Below, one piece after another: positions 46,001 through 57,559 of a stretch of DNA of 64,000 nt. How positions within the stretch are numbered: the stretch's first letter is position 1; each line of letters opens with the position of its first letter. Where the stretch lies: assembly GCF_008831285.2 (NCBI RefSeq), contig NC_045146.1, positions 19,771,149-19,835,148 of the forward strand. Reading direction: 5' to 3'. Origin of the DNA: Nymphaea colorata (taxonomy: Eukaryota; Streptophyta; Magnoliopsida; Nymphaeales; Nymphaeaceae). A program made the position numbers and the translations under genes. The notes under the pieces were generated by a model. That model searched no databases. It was given only the letters and a program-made list of their open reading frames with translations, and was not told the origin of the DNA.

Positions 46001-48207
46001 AATTAATACCTGCCTTCTATTACCAATTTATAAAGTCTTCCGTAGTCTGCCCACAAGTGGCTTGAGTACTGGAAAAAGAGTGGCATAAAAAACTTTCTTG
46101 AATCAAATGTTGCAATTTGAACCTTAATTACACATTCAGATATATTTATCAATTCTCAGGTTAATAATTGCTTTTAGCTGTATTTATAGTTTTTGATTCT
46201 TTGTATTATGTTTAAAACTTTAAACCATGAACTGCAAAAAACTGTTGGATGCCATTTGTCATAGTTGTATCTTTTATTGCTTTTAGACTTTATTTCAGTA
46301 AACTACGATTTTTAGTTTACCATTTCTAACTTATCACCCCACAGCTTGAGACACTATCAAGAGAGGACTTGGCTTCAAGGTTGACTTTGAACACAGCTGC
46401 AGCATCGGTTGGAAGATTGCAGCTATCAGATTCTTGTATCACAATAATGGATGTACGTAAGGCCAACATGGTTACGAACAGTTTTGGTAGCTTCTTAGAT
46501 AATTTAAGTACATAACATAATTATGTGTTGGTGCTTTAAAGTTGATGAATGGAGGTGCTTCTATGTTTACATCGCAATTATTTTCTTTTGCGCTGTTTCC
46601 ATATGCAGACTGTAGATACTATTATAGGTTTTTGAAATGTTGAATTCAAAAAGAACCTATCAATAATACTAGTCAAGGCCTTGTGCACAGGATGTTTGCT
46701 TTTCTGGTAATTTGATACATCAAATAAAGTGCCAAAAGGATAAATTTCATATAGTAAAGCCATGTGAAGGAGTCAAATAAGGTTGAATGCATGGGCCATT
46801 TGGTAGGTATAGATGCTTAAGTGACATCCTAGATGCAGGAAGACACTGATCAGTTTTTGTAGGTCCAGTCAACCACTTGGTTTTGGTGTTCATGCTTCTA
46901 CGTTTGCTCAATGCAAAAATTTCAAAGATCTTACTCCTATCATAACGACCATGCTTAGTACATCGATAAAATCATTAATGTGGATCCAAAGATTAAAAGC
47001 CATGACCATCCATCCCATGTTGACAGTACGTGTTTTCAGCTTTATCAAATTACAGCTTGATGAATCTCAACTTCATGTTTTTTTCTTCTGTTTCTGTGAT
47101 TTTTTTATTGCAGACCAACGATTATTGTGCTATTCCTCAACCATTGAAGGATCAGGTTGGTGATCGTTATCCTGGTGCGCGTCGTGCATTTCTGAAGACT
47201 GGAGGCGATTTTCCTTTTCTTTCACGACCTGATGAAGTTAACCTACACCTTCAGGTACCATGAAGTACTGGAATTCTTTCCTGTTCTATTTTAGTACTCT
47301 CAGTTTTTTAGGGCATTCTTCTCATAATACATTTTCAGTACTATGCCTTAGTACATACTCTATCAATTAAGAAAGGAATAAGTTGTTGTCTCCATGGTTA
47401 AAATCATTCTTAGGGACTTTTAGAGTTCCCATTATCAATTCCAGTGCATGCTTGATCCAATTTAAGATTATAAAAAGCTTTGGGAATTGTATTTTCCAAT
47501 AAACTATACCCTTTCGTTCAAAATCATTCTAAACTATGTACTCTTTTGTTCAAATCATACTGTCGTATCACACTCAGACTAAACATGACAGGTAGGATGT
47601 ATTTGGTTTTAGGGATGGGCTATAAAACAGTAATTTGGCAAAGCTCTCTCCATTGTTCATTTGAACAATACCTCACTATATAATAGTCAAACCAATGCAG
47701 AGTTTGGTTTTGTTGAAGCCAGTACAAAATTGAACATGCAGAAACATCTGCCAGTCAAGAATTCGTAGTTCTGACAATTCCTACCTCAACATTTTTTGTG
47801 GAATTGTATAGCTACATCTAAGGCATGCTGGATTGGAAGCACGGCCTGATTTAGTTCTTGGAGCTTCACGGGATGGCAACGCTGGAAGTCCAACCGAGGA
47901 GAGGAGACAAGGTGAGCCTTCAGATGGCACTACAAGCAGCGGCAGAGGTTCAAGCACCAATGCACAAGATACAGCTCCTCCATCAGGTACTGAAACTCAT
48001 GTGGTTGATGGGCAACTACTAAACACTGCTAGAGTGCTCTTAGCAGCAAAGGATTCAACAGATCTGCTCTCCCTTTTACTTGTTTTCATGGAAAGGGCAC
48101 TTCTCATTGCTGCATCAGAATTGCTTTTTCGTCCACCTCAGGTATCCTCCTTGTCGCCTCTACTCACATTTTATGCTGCTGTATTATACAGTACCTGCTC
48201 AATGTAA
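34927..48207 (+). CDS. Maspardin-like alpha/beta-hydrolase (SPG21/ACP33 homologue), 8 exons
   Basis: Coding exons: 34927-35004, 36521-36646, 39480-39578, 40744-40886, 42600-42708, 46345-46452, 47114-47254, 47812-48207. All introns are GT-AG and all phases join, giving about 399 residues, close to plant maspardins. Visible signatures are [20 protein letters not shown] at the start, [40 protein letters not shown] with the GxSxG nucleophile elbow (Ser in GTSLG), [14 protein letters not shown], and TNDYCAIP. In animals maspardin binds CD4 and aldehyde dehydrogenase and sits on endosomes. The plant role is not established and the protein may not be catalytic. The C-terminal tail (exon 8) is low-complexity, Ser/Gly/Thr-rich, then hydrophobic. 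A GT donor at 48142 could extend the gene by another exon instead of the stop at 48205. Exon 3 reads DIPCVWSH where an Arg is usual in place of Cys, as far as I recall. Introns are large and contain mobile DNA. Confidence 0.92.
35215..35540 (+). other. GC-balanced block in maspardin intron 1, origin unknown
   Basis: About 300 bases (GAAGACCTGACCAAGGAAAG and neighbours) lack the T-richness of the rest of the intron. Possibly a fragment of organelle or repeat DNA. No motif settles it. Confidence 0.25.
35755..35965 (+). repeat. Dispersed non-coding repeat, copy 1
   Basis: Shares with copies at 38.5, 38.8 and 50.9 kb the ordered words GTAACGACCTGACCTACTC, CACACCAGGCTTGGG, GATCCCAACCCA, CTAGGAAC and TAAGTCCCCCAAGATTC, ending near ATGGTGTGTTA. 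The identity of the family is not known to me. Confidence 0.7.
37040..37640 (+). pseudogene. Ty1/copia RNase H relic in maspardin intron 2
   Basis: One frame reads [20 protein letters not shown] and then YIDSDSAGE, matching the copia reverse transcriptase-RNase H linker (AVKRILRYLKGT, YSDSDYAG). After a frameshift near 37430, [20 protein letters not shown]-like sequence ([18 protein letters not shown]) corresponds to the EAEYxAxxxAxxEAxWxR motif. Upstream sense (37050-37260) is weaker. Same strand as the host gene. Heavily decayed, so an old insertion. Confidence 0.7.
38420..39075 (+). repeat. Dispersed non-coding repeat, tandem copies 2-4
   Basis: Two nearly full units (about 38511-38768 and 38769-39075) follow a partial one (38420-38510). 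Each has GGACCTCA-GT-TGAGTGTTGAA, ACCAGGCTTGGG or its variant, GTTCCAGCTC-like sequence, then CTTATAAGTCC-CAA-ATTC and AAACTTTTCATT. They lie in maspardin intron 2, just before exon 3. Confidence 0.75.
40300..40367. repeat. (AT)n microsatellite in maspardin intron 3
   Basis: About 66 bases of alternating AT, 380 bases before exon 4. Probably length-variable between individuals. Confidence 0.9.
42163..42216 (+). repeat. Tandem duplication, 27 bp x 2
   Basis: CATACTCCACAAGAAAGAGA plus TTGCCAG occurs twice without change in maspardin intron 4. Confidence 0.9.
43275..44078 (-). pseudogene. Copia polyprotein C-terminus (end of RT and RNase H)
   Basis: Open on the minus strand. It begins in the RT tail, [15 protein letters not shown] (the usual L-x-YFLGIE motif), followed by [40 protein letters not shown] (RNase H with DADYAG), [40 protein letters not shown] and [13 protein letters not shown], ending DMFTKAVP near the C-terminus. 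Some usual residues are altered (VEFEY for the family's TEAEY), suggesting decay or family divergence. The frame is intact for about 265 codons, but there is no start of its own: the open frame continues into the GC-rich hAT-like piece. Confidence 0.88.
44079..45182. mobile_element. GC-rich hAT-like non-autonomous element, left end probably lost
   Basis: Both edges carry GGCCCGGGCC-type words (CAGCCCGGCCCAGG at 44079; GCCAGGCCGGGCTGGCCCGA at 45151). The right edge read inward begins CTAGGCCTGGGCGTCGGGCC, like the terminal repeats of plant hAT elements. The left edge lacks the matching TAGGCCTGGGC start. The interior is purine-rich with a repeated GGAAGGGGAGATGGGAAGGA (about 44631 and 44669). 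A possible minus-strand first exon (from 44849, [20 protein letters not shown]) follows a leader-like stretch. No transposase was recognised. No clean 8-base target duplication is visible. Confidence 0.4.
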
Positions 48208-51200
48208 AAGTGGTTTAACTTATAGAATGTGAATGTTTAGCTTGATGCTAACTCCTTTCTTAGAAACCATACTGTACCTTTCCCTTTTGCACTTTGTTGT
48301 TTGTAATTTGTGTTTGGATCATTATTTCCTGTTCAAAGTTGTTTTTGAAATGGCAAGTTTGTGAGTTTTCACTCGTTAAACAGATTAGGTTTTCTTTGTG
48401 GGGTTCTGCTTATCCAATGAATTAGGTTATGTAAGACATCCATGTCCACCTGTCCCTGCTTTTCCTACTTCATAGTCATAACTGGAACAGGTGCAACAGG
48501 TATTTTGCTGAGAGCAGCATCAAACTGGGAGGAGTAATTTTAGTGACTTCCTTGGTTATTGTGCATCAGATTTGGTCTGATAACCTGCATTTATCTGGAC
48601 AAAGGCATAATTTCAGTATGTTGATGGCTGACAAACCGTCGTCAATCACATAAAGGACCTGGTTTTCCACTTAAGCATTTTCCATTTTTGGATGAGCAGA
48701 AACTCTCAGTCACCTAAGAAATGTCAAGCATATTAAAAGAACGTACTGGATGGTCTGTTATAGAGCACCAGAATGTCAAGTATAAATTTGATGAAGGTAC
48801 TGCATGCCTGGTATTTTGCAAGAATATCTTGTCTCGTCACTTCATCCTCAACAATACAGCTTAGATATACACGCTTACAGTGTGTGCAGAGCTGAGTTGC
48901 AGGTCTCATTGACGGCCCTTATATCATGCATGTATGAACATAGTCATGTAATTAGCCAATTCGATCCCTATACCATAACCTACCCATCAACTGTAGACCA
49001 CAGCATAGTGCAATTCTTTTTCCACATCGCATGCCTGTAGTTTCCAATGAACCTTGGGGGTACCATTTCTACAAATATTTGTTCACGTGCCCTATGAAGA
49101 TCGCATTAGAACTTTTCTATTGTGAACTTGAAATTGAATTTATCAATACATTTAAATTTAGTTTCTGACTGGCATAATGAACCTATTTATTGGGTTTGCA
49201 TTGACTTAGGTTTTAATTCAGGATTAAATGGTTTAATCGCTTGGTATACATATCTTGTATATAGTGCCAGCCTCTTATATATTAGATATTAATCCTAAAC
49301 GCAGATTGGGTCTAACCATGCATTGCAAAAATCAGCCCCAGGATTATCTAGTTCGATCATGTAAGTGTCAACAGGTTTTGATTGGATCAACTTCGTTCTG
49401 TTTTATAGATAAAAACAATCTACTACACAGTCAAGAGACGAACAATGCAGCAAAATTTGTAAGTTATATGTAAAGCAGGTGCATATTTGTCCATAGATGA
49501 TAAAAAGGAGGGTAATTGACCTTACAAAATTATGGTTATTTTCAGTTCGTTCAGAATTTTTTTAAGTTTTAAATATGGTTTTTTTTTTATTTTAAATCTA
49601 TGAAGCTGCAAAACTTGCAAGCTATATGCGAGCTCCTTCTGATGTTCAGTTGGTTTTGGTAAACCGCGTTATCTTTCACCACTGTGGGTGCTCTTGACCT
49701 CCATTGGTTCCTCTTGATTCGTTATTTTGCTCCTTCTCTTTATGTGGGTTTATGTTAGACCCCACTAACAAGTACAATTTTAACATAAGGCAAAACATTT
49801 TCCTATTGTCAGGTCAAAAATTTTTCCTACGAGAAATGGCATAAAAAGGTGGCAAAAGTTTGCAAAAAAAATTATTTAACGTTTGCAGAGGACAGGAAAA
49901 GCTAATGAGTCGAAACCATTTTTTCCCTCCGTAAACAGGAAAGAACATATATGTTTGATTAGACAAGACTTTAAACATTAAATTTGTGACTATGATTAAG
50001 AGGTGGGATCTGTTTGCATCAACGGCAATTTTGAACCTTCTTACAGCTACCACTTGTTGTAAAAGGAAAGTGCAGTAAACGATAAGAGAAGTAAACAAGA
50101 AACTCAACAAATAAGTTTGTCGTCCATTTATACGGATGAATGAAAGTATTGGGTCAAATCCTGAACGCATAACCCAGATCTGAATCCAAAACAATGTGCA
50201 ATCCAAAATAATAAATCAATGGCGGATTCCAATGCTGAGGTCTCATTGTTTGCACTGAAACGCAAAGGTGAGACCTAAGGCGTGGAACTAGAGGGAGTAC
50301 ATGACTGGTCTGGTCCTTCTTTGCATCAGATCTGATAACAAAGAAAGCACTTATATTGTTCTTCTCCCCAAGCATCGGATCTCGGGTGCCCTTTAACCAT
50401 ACTCAAGCAGGATTAAGGAAGATGAATAAGAGAGTCAGTGATCTCTCTCTTTCTTTGTCTCATCCGTCTAGATAATTGGACGCGGATTATTGTTGGTTTT
50501 CTAAGGCAATACCTGTTATGTAACTATGAGCATTTGAAGCTGGGGCAAGTACTGCAAAGAAACATTTAGCCATGGTAGATGGTAGGGAGACCCATTTATG
50601 AATGCTGCTTAATGGAAATGTTGATGTGTTAGAGAAATAAACTACCTTTTTGCCTACAAATAACTAAATTTGTCACTCTACTAACCCCATCAACTCCCGC
50701 ATGAACCCCAACCTGCCCCCAGTATGTTTGATTCTAACTCCAAAAGGGTTATGAACCAAGATAATAAATCACTTAATAACCAAGATAATAAATCACGTAA
50801 TAACTCCTTTTATAGGCCTTTCAAGTTTATCCAGTCTTGAATCTGACATTAATCTTCTTATAATAGAGTACTACAATTCACTCTGTTGAGGCACACTCGT
50901 TTGCAAGTGTGGGGTCTTAAGTTTGAATGGTGAACCGGACAACTCAATCCACTCTCATACTGGACTTGGACTCCTGGTTCAGTGTAACTTAGTGACCCTC
51001 TAGCCGCTTCTGTTCCAACCTCAAAAAACTAGAAACTAAGCAATTAATTGTTTAACAAACCCCTTTTAAGGACCCTCGAAAGTTTATCACAATTTTCACT
51101 ATGGAGCTAAACCTCTCATCGTGGAGTGTTATACTAATAGTTTTACTTTTTTACTTGAATTTCTTTAGTTCAAGATCAAGGGCAGGGAAAGGAAACCATA

Positions 51201-52676
51201 TATGGAACTGAAATAACTCGCTTGAAATTCTTTTAAAAGATTACGAGGTATCACCGACTCAAATAAACCCTTATTGAGTACAGACTCCATTACTTGTGAA
51301 TCCTCATACACTGTTCACAATAGCGATAACATCTCCCAACATAATGAAACTGGCTGTCACTCCACCGGTTGTAGTCACTCCACCGGTTGTAGGGGATGTA
51401 AGGTTGACGCATAGAACTAGCATGGCCTCCTTCCTAATATATGTAGGAGGCTGCCAAGATCCGTGTTGCTCTTGAGAATCATCTGCCAATGATTTAACTG
51501 ATTGACAGCTATCAAGGAACGATTAAGTTATAATGCAGAGAGCTGAATTGTTACCTTTGAATTTATAAGCAAATTGCTTTATGACACAAAGTGAGCTAAA
51601 TGTCTTCATGGTCTGGTCACTGATGCAGTTTGGCTGACCCGTTTGCTTTTAACTTTTCACCTTGTAAAGCAGTTTGCGCGAAGATGAAATGCCTAGCTTG
51701 TCTCAATAGTGATATTACTGTTATTATATGCTGACGAAAACTTTTCAATCTAAATATCTAGATTTGGACTTAGTTTTACTTTTTCAATTGATTCCTTTCA
51801 AGGTCAAGGCTAAATTTTTCTTCAATATATTAAATTTAATATTTTTTTGTGGATAACCCTTCGGCAACTGGTGAGTTTCATTTTCTTTAGACCGACTTTA
51901 TACCGTTTGGTTTATCATGCCTCCAGTCTTAACTAGAGTATCGTTTACCATTACTAAATTATGCTTGCAGCAATCAAGGTTCCAGACCATTAGCGACACA
52001 GAGAGACAGACAAGGAGGGAGAGAGAGAGGGAGCACTAGTTTGTGACTTCTTCGCAACAGTGAACTGGATGAAATGCGCAAGCCGGTGAATGAACGGCAA
52101 GGATCATTAATGCTCTGAAACTCTATAGGGATGGCGGTTGACGAACCAGCGTCGCATTTGCCTCCGACAAAGGCAAAGCAAGAGAGACTTGTCAAGAAGC
52201 AAGACACGACATAGATTGACTTAATGGTAAAATCCCATATTCTAACCCGGGTTAAATGTTTGGGCGACATTACAAAATCTTTAGGAAGGAAGTAAAAATC
52301 AGGTTTGCCTGAAGTACACAAAATAGGTTTTATCAAAACGAGTTTTGGTAATTCTGAATCCATTCGCCGTTGAATGGCGATTTAATAACAAGACCATGCT
52401 ATCGTCCAAAGGCCCCCTACATGTTATTTTTTATGCATAACGTGAAAAGGAGCGTTTAAATTCAGTCAACCAAGTCTTAAACATGATAGGTCATGAATTT
52501 TGGATGCCCTTTCGATTGTTGAAATTAGATCAGGCCAATTTTATCGGTCACGGTAAACGAGGCACGGCCGAACGAATTTGAAGAAAACCCCTCTCAGCTT
52601 GTGTGATTCTCGAAAGGAGAGCGTTGCATTCTTCCAGACCGGCGGCAAGGAGAGAGGGTGAGGGAGCGAAGGGGAG
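48208..52676. other. Intergenic between maspardin and HIR, with repeats
   Basis: No supported gene on either strand. Holds a copy of the dispersed repeat at about 50810-51135, a small tandem repeat CACTCCACCGGTTGTAG x 2 (51359-51393), and a GA-rich run near 52005-52033. The last 100 bases are GC-richer and are probably the HIR 5' UTR. Confidence 0.6.
50810..51135 (+). repeat. Dispersed non-coding repeat, copy 5
   Basis: Ordered words TGTGGGGTCTTAAGTTTGAA, CCACTCTCATACTGGACTTG, CCGCTTCTGTTCCAACCTCA and AAGGACCCTC-AAGTTTATCACAA follow the arrangement of the copies in the maspardin introns. Weakly conserved, so older. Confidence 0.6.
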
Positions 52677-55600
52677 ATGGGAAACTCGTTCGGCTGTATC
52701 TGTATCGACCAGGCAAGCGTGGGCATCATTGAGAGATGGGGGCGTTTCGAGAGATTGGCGGAGCCAGGCTTGCACTTCGTCAACCCTTTCATCGGCCAGT
52801 GCCTTGCAGGCGTCCTCTCCACCAGGCTTTCCTACATCGACGTCCGTATCGAGACGAAGACCAAGGTCCTCTCCTCTCCTTTCAAACACCACGTTTCCAT
52901 CCCATCCCGTGGATGATCACCGCTTCTCTTTATCTTTCTATCTACTCTTCTTTTCGGCAAATAGCGTGCTCACGGTCGATGCCATGCCGTGTTCCATACA
53001 ATAGCCAGATTAAGGCGATCCTACATATATCGCATCCTGAGAAGTAATTGTTCTTTCTTCTTCCCTACGGTCCAGCTTCTCTCTGTTTCCCTTGGCTATG
53101 GCCCCCTGAAGGCCTGAACCCCTTCCTCTTTGTACTTCTTCATATGTTTCTGGTTATTCAGAAACCCATCCTTAAAATTGTTGAAAATTTGGTTTGCCTC
53201 CGTGATGTCGTTTCCATGGAGAAATTGCCTTCGTTGTTGCCATACATCACCCTCCGGGCGGCAATTTCGTCGGACCTTCCCCGCGGTAATTTCCGATTTC
53301 TCACCTACCCCTGTGAAATTCCTTATGTGTCCCGTGATCCAGACCTTTAACTTCCGCGGCCTCGCTTGGAACCGTGTTGCCAGCCCCTCTTTTTCCTCGT
53401 TTGGCAATCAACTATCCGAAATTCATGTTGTTTGCATAAATTTGACAAAAACCTATTGGAGCGAATGATGTTTTCTCTTCCCTATCTTGTTCCAAGTAGG
53501 GTTCATCTGCTTCTTCCACCATCGCCACCACCTCGTCCTCCTCTCCTACTTCAATCAACAAAGACACAGGCTATTCTTCTATCCACCGTTTCCTCTTCCT
53601 CTCAACTAGTTTTTCTCACGCCTTTCTTTGAAAGGTCATATAATCTAGTTGAATGGGAATATAATGTAGGGAATGGGTAGAGGAATGTGTGTGTGTGCGT
53701 GCGACTGTGTGTATACGTCGATAGCTGAAATATTTAAGCTGATCAAGGGCTTTCCTTTTTTTCATATGATGAATTGTGTCGCGGTTTCTCTGTTTATGCA
53801 GGATAACGTGTTCGTACAAATTCTATGCTCTATTCAGTACCGTATTGTCAGGGTTAATGCGGACGATGCATTCTATGAGCTGCAAAACCCCAAAGAACAA
53901 ATTCAAGCCTATGTTTTTGATGGTAGAGCAATTCTATTTTTTCAGCTGTTAGCAGACCTACCTTAGTATATAACGCGTAATCGTGCAATATGCACTCACT
54001 ATCGCATATGTTACCTTCAAATGCTAGTTGTGAGAGCACATGTGCCAAGGATGTCGCTGGATGAGTTGTTTGAACAAAAGGATGATGTCGGCAAGGCCGT
54101 GCTGGATGAACTGGAAAAGGTAATGGTCGTGGCCAATCTTTCCATGAATAGCTTTTTTGGGCGAAATGATCAAATTTTTAGTAGTTATTTGGAGGCACAG
54201 ATTTCTGTCTTTTATCTACGATGTTGTTTATTAGGAAAATATCAGTTGATTTATATATAGTGCAAAAGTTGCTTTTCACATTTAAGTTTGTTCGGCCACC
54301 CGTTCATCAATCTTGACTCTGTAATCTACTAATCTGTCACGCTAACCTTTCTAGAGCTATTGTGAGAATAATCTAGGATGATGAGTTCAAAGCACTTAGG
54401 AGTAGTCTAGGGTGTGAGTGCAAAACAGTTAAGAAAAGATAAAAAGCTATATAAGTTTCCCACAAACACTTTTACTGTGTCTCGTTTTCCGAACAAAGTC
54501 GGTAAGTGGCATAATTGCTTATCTTGCGGCATTAAGCATTCGCCAATTGACATTTTGAATGTTCATTCCAAAGGAAAGTAGAGTGACATCGTATGCTGGC
54601 TATATTTTGACAGCCCACAAAAGTTCCTGTTGGATTATGAGTTCAAAGCACTTAGAAGTAGTCTAGGATGTGAGTGCAAAACAGTTAAGAAAAGATAAAA
54701 AGCTATATAAGTTTTCCAGAAACACTTTTACTGTATCTCGTTTTCCGAACAAAGTCGGTAAGTGGCATAATTGCTTATCTTGCGGCATTAAGCATTCGCC
54801 AATTGACATTTAGAATGTTCTCTCCAAAGGAAAGTAGAGTGACATCGTATGCTGGCTATATTTTGACAGCCCACAAAAGTTCCTTTTTTTCGTTGGTTAA
54901 CCGAAGTGAAGTAACTTGGTTAGTCACACGAAATTTATGTTCTGCTCTCTTTTGTGATACTGCACCATGCTTCTCGGTTTCTATGTGAAATTGCATATGG
55001 TTGTGGAAGACTAAAAGATAATAGGTAAGGACGTCTCGATAGTTTTTTTTGTCTTCACAAAATCCTCTCCCCAGTTTCACAACGGCATAGATTTCGATTA
55101 GAGCAGTATATTTCATAATTGACTTTGGTGACTATCGTCTCTGAGTGCTACAAGCGCGTTTAGGTATCAAATAGTTAACTTCGACGTACTGTTGTTCACA
55201 CATATCCCATTGCTCTGCTGATTCATGGTCTTTTGCAGTACCGCAACTTTTATGTTTTGATTCGGTGACAAGGACTTAGTTTTGGACAATTTTCAGTAGC
55301 ATATAAAGGGGACAAGTTGTGGATCTGTTGGTGTATACTTGTGAATAGCTTTGACTAGACAACTGCAGTTTCACGTGGCCTTGCAAAATTATTCTGCATT
55401 TAATTTTGTTGTTAAGTTGGACTGTGGATCAGGTAATGGGAGCTTATGGATATAACATAGAGCAGATACTGATGGTTGACATCATTCCAGATGCTTCTGT
55501 GCGTAGAGCGATGAATGAGATCAACGCAGGTAGGTGCCTTTCTTCTACAATGTTGAGGAATTTTTTCTGCAACCTCGCGTAAATAATATTTAGCGTGTAC

Positions 55601-56162
55601 ATATGAAGGATGGCCCTGCTCTGATGCTGTCTTAACCTTTTAAAGCAACATTACTTTGAGCATTTCAATCCTGATTGTGACTTTATATTGATCTCTTCCG
55701 CTGTTGATCCGTTTCATTTCTTCTCTATTGCCTTTGACCCGCGAGTGACATTCCATTCTTGATGGTTTCTTGATATTTGTTCCTCTAGCTCAAAGGCTGC
55801 AGCTTGCCAGTGTGTACAAAGGAGAGGCGGACAAGGTACTTCAGGTGAAAAAGGCAGAAGCCGAGGCAGAGGCGAAGTACCTTGGGGGAGTTGGGGTAGC
55901 ACGCCAACGGCAGGCAATTACCCAAGGCCTACGGGAAAATGTGCTGGATTTTTCCCATACGGTCCCGGGAACATCTGCAAGGGAGGTGATGGACCTGATT
56001 ATGATAACTCAGTACTTCGATACAATTAAAGATCTCGGCAATTCGTCAAAGAACACCACAGTCTTTATCCCACATGGCCCAGGACATGTGAGAGACATAA
56101 GCGATCAGATACGCAATGGTTTGCTGGAGGCTGCAAGCGTCACGGATGTAAATATTGGCTGA
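52677..56162 (+). CDS. Hypersensitive-induced response (HIR) protein, SPFH/band-7, 5 exons
   Basis: Exons: 52677-52865, 53802-53922, 54028-54119, 55433-55529, 55789-56162. All phases join and give about 290 residues, the usual HIR length. It starts MGNSFGC, a fit for N-myristoylation (Gly2) with nearby Cys for acylation. The band-7 domain runs from about residue 5 to 190: [24 protein letters not shown] then [65 protein letters not shown]. The coiled-coil part is [20 protein letters not shown]. The end is [27 protein letters not shown] and [16 protein letters not shown] proteins form plasma-membrane microdomain oligomers and support immune-receptor signalling in plants. This copy is divergent near the N-terminus ([14 protein letters not shown] in place of the more usual DQSTVAIKE-FGKF) and where AANEKAEAEK is usual. 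Intron 1 has an unusual donor, GTCCTC. Confidence 0.92.
54379..54888 (+). repeat. Tandem duplication, 256 bp x 2, in HIR intron 3
   Basis: GAGTTCAAAGCACTTAG starts copies at 54383 and 54639. Both contain GTCTCGTTTTCCGAACAAAG (GTATCTCG in copy 2), TGCTTATCTTGCGGCATTAA and GACATCGTATGCTGGCTATA. Fewer than about ten differences were noticed. Confidence 0.9.
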
Positions 56163-57555
56163 TGCAACTCCAGAGTCGTATCATACAGCTTCCAACACTT
56201 GTTTCTATAATTGATCTAATCTCAAATTTCACATTCGCATGTTTATTATGGAGAAAGAGAAATGTGGACGGCTTCTGCTGATGAGTGTTGCGTCGCTGCT
56301 ATACATGCTCAAGTTTTCTTTTGTATAAGGTTTTGGAACTTGCTATCTCTCTGGTAAAGAAGGAATGCTGGGTTTGTGCATTGAAGCCTTTGCTCTTTAT
56401 CAATTATCATATCAGCGGTTGCCTATACCCTCTATTATCCTTCTTTTTCTACCTTACTTTTTCCTTTTTTTTATTTCCCTCTCATTGCCCAAAACCATGT
56501 AGGGGAAAATCCCACCTTAGTTTTGTCGGTGAGGGGGACAAAGGAGGCCTAGTTTTGCGTTTAATTCCTCGCATTTATTCCTATTTAATGGGTCATTGAC
56601 ATGTCCTTACCTTTATTGAAATTCATCCCTATGGACATGTCAGAATCAGATTGACGTTAAATTTGTTAGCAAGAAGTGTTTCTTTCCAAAGGTTTAAGGG
56701 TAAACAGGAGATTAGCTAAATATAAATATTAGATACATCGTTTTCTAACTAGGGAACTATGGTAGGCTGTTCATCATTGTAAAGGAAACCTTAAAAAAGC
56801 TTTTGTCTTGAGAGTGAATTTTACGCCAGAAACCTAGTGGATTGGCAGAATCTTCAAGGCTGTGGGGTCTACACCCTCTGTTTCAGCCGCTTTGTTTTTG
56901 CTTGTTCCGTTGTACGAGTGGAATTTCTTCGGTTTTGCCAGTTTTGCCAGTTGCAATTGAAACCCTCGGCCGAAGGACTCCGGCACCATGTCGAGAGACC
57001 TCCTGCCACAGCATTCTACAGTCCTTACCCTCCCCAGACATGAGATCCACAAATTTGAGACCGTTTCGGTTCTTAAATCTTCAGGTATCAGATTGGGCAT
57101 TTGTTATGCCCTTGGACCTCCCGTTGGGTCCGGCCTCAAATATGAGATCCGAGGGTAAACACCTCCTTAGTTTCTCAATTGCAATGAGGTACGCTGAGAT
57201 TTTGAAAATATCATAGTTGTCGTTTACAATAGCAGGGAATATCTAAAATAAAATAGTAGTTGATTACGTTGATTTTGTAGCTTTCAACTGCGACTATTTG
57301 CCTGATGATTGATGATGAGATCGAGTTGCATATACAAGGGTGGGGTATGCATCCACAATCTACTAAATGGCAAAAGGAAGGGGTTGGGGTATTTTTCGAA
57401 TTTTTTATAAGGAAATGTATATTTTTGGCTTTTAACTTTTTTTCTCAATTTATTTTTTCTTCTATAATGCTTTTTTTTTTTACTTAGATATAAGTCTTTT
57501 GGTCCCTCTGCACAATTTTTTCTATATGGGGGTGTGCATATAACCAATGTTAATT
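56163..57555. other. HIR 3' UTR and intergenic, no supported gene
   Basis: The first few hundred bases are probably the HIR 3' UTR. A GC-richer patch at 56840-57160 has overlapping frames on both strands but none resembles a known family. Confidence 0.5.
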
Positions 57556-57559
57556 GATG

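Noticed and set aside
51304-51489. 61-codon minus-strand frame with an 18-base repeat
   Set aside because: No homology, no neighbouring exon, and the repeat explains part of it.
56834-57216. Overlapping frames at 56.84-57.2 kb
   Set aside because: Both strands are open over the same bases with no recognisable motif and no splice context.
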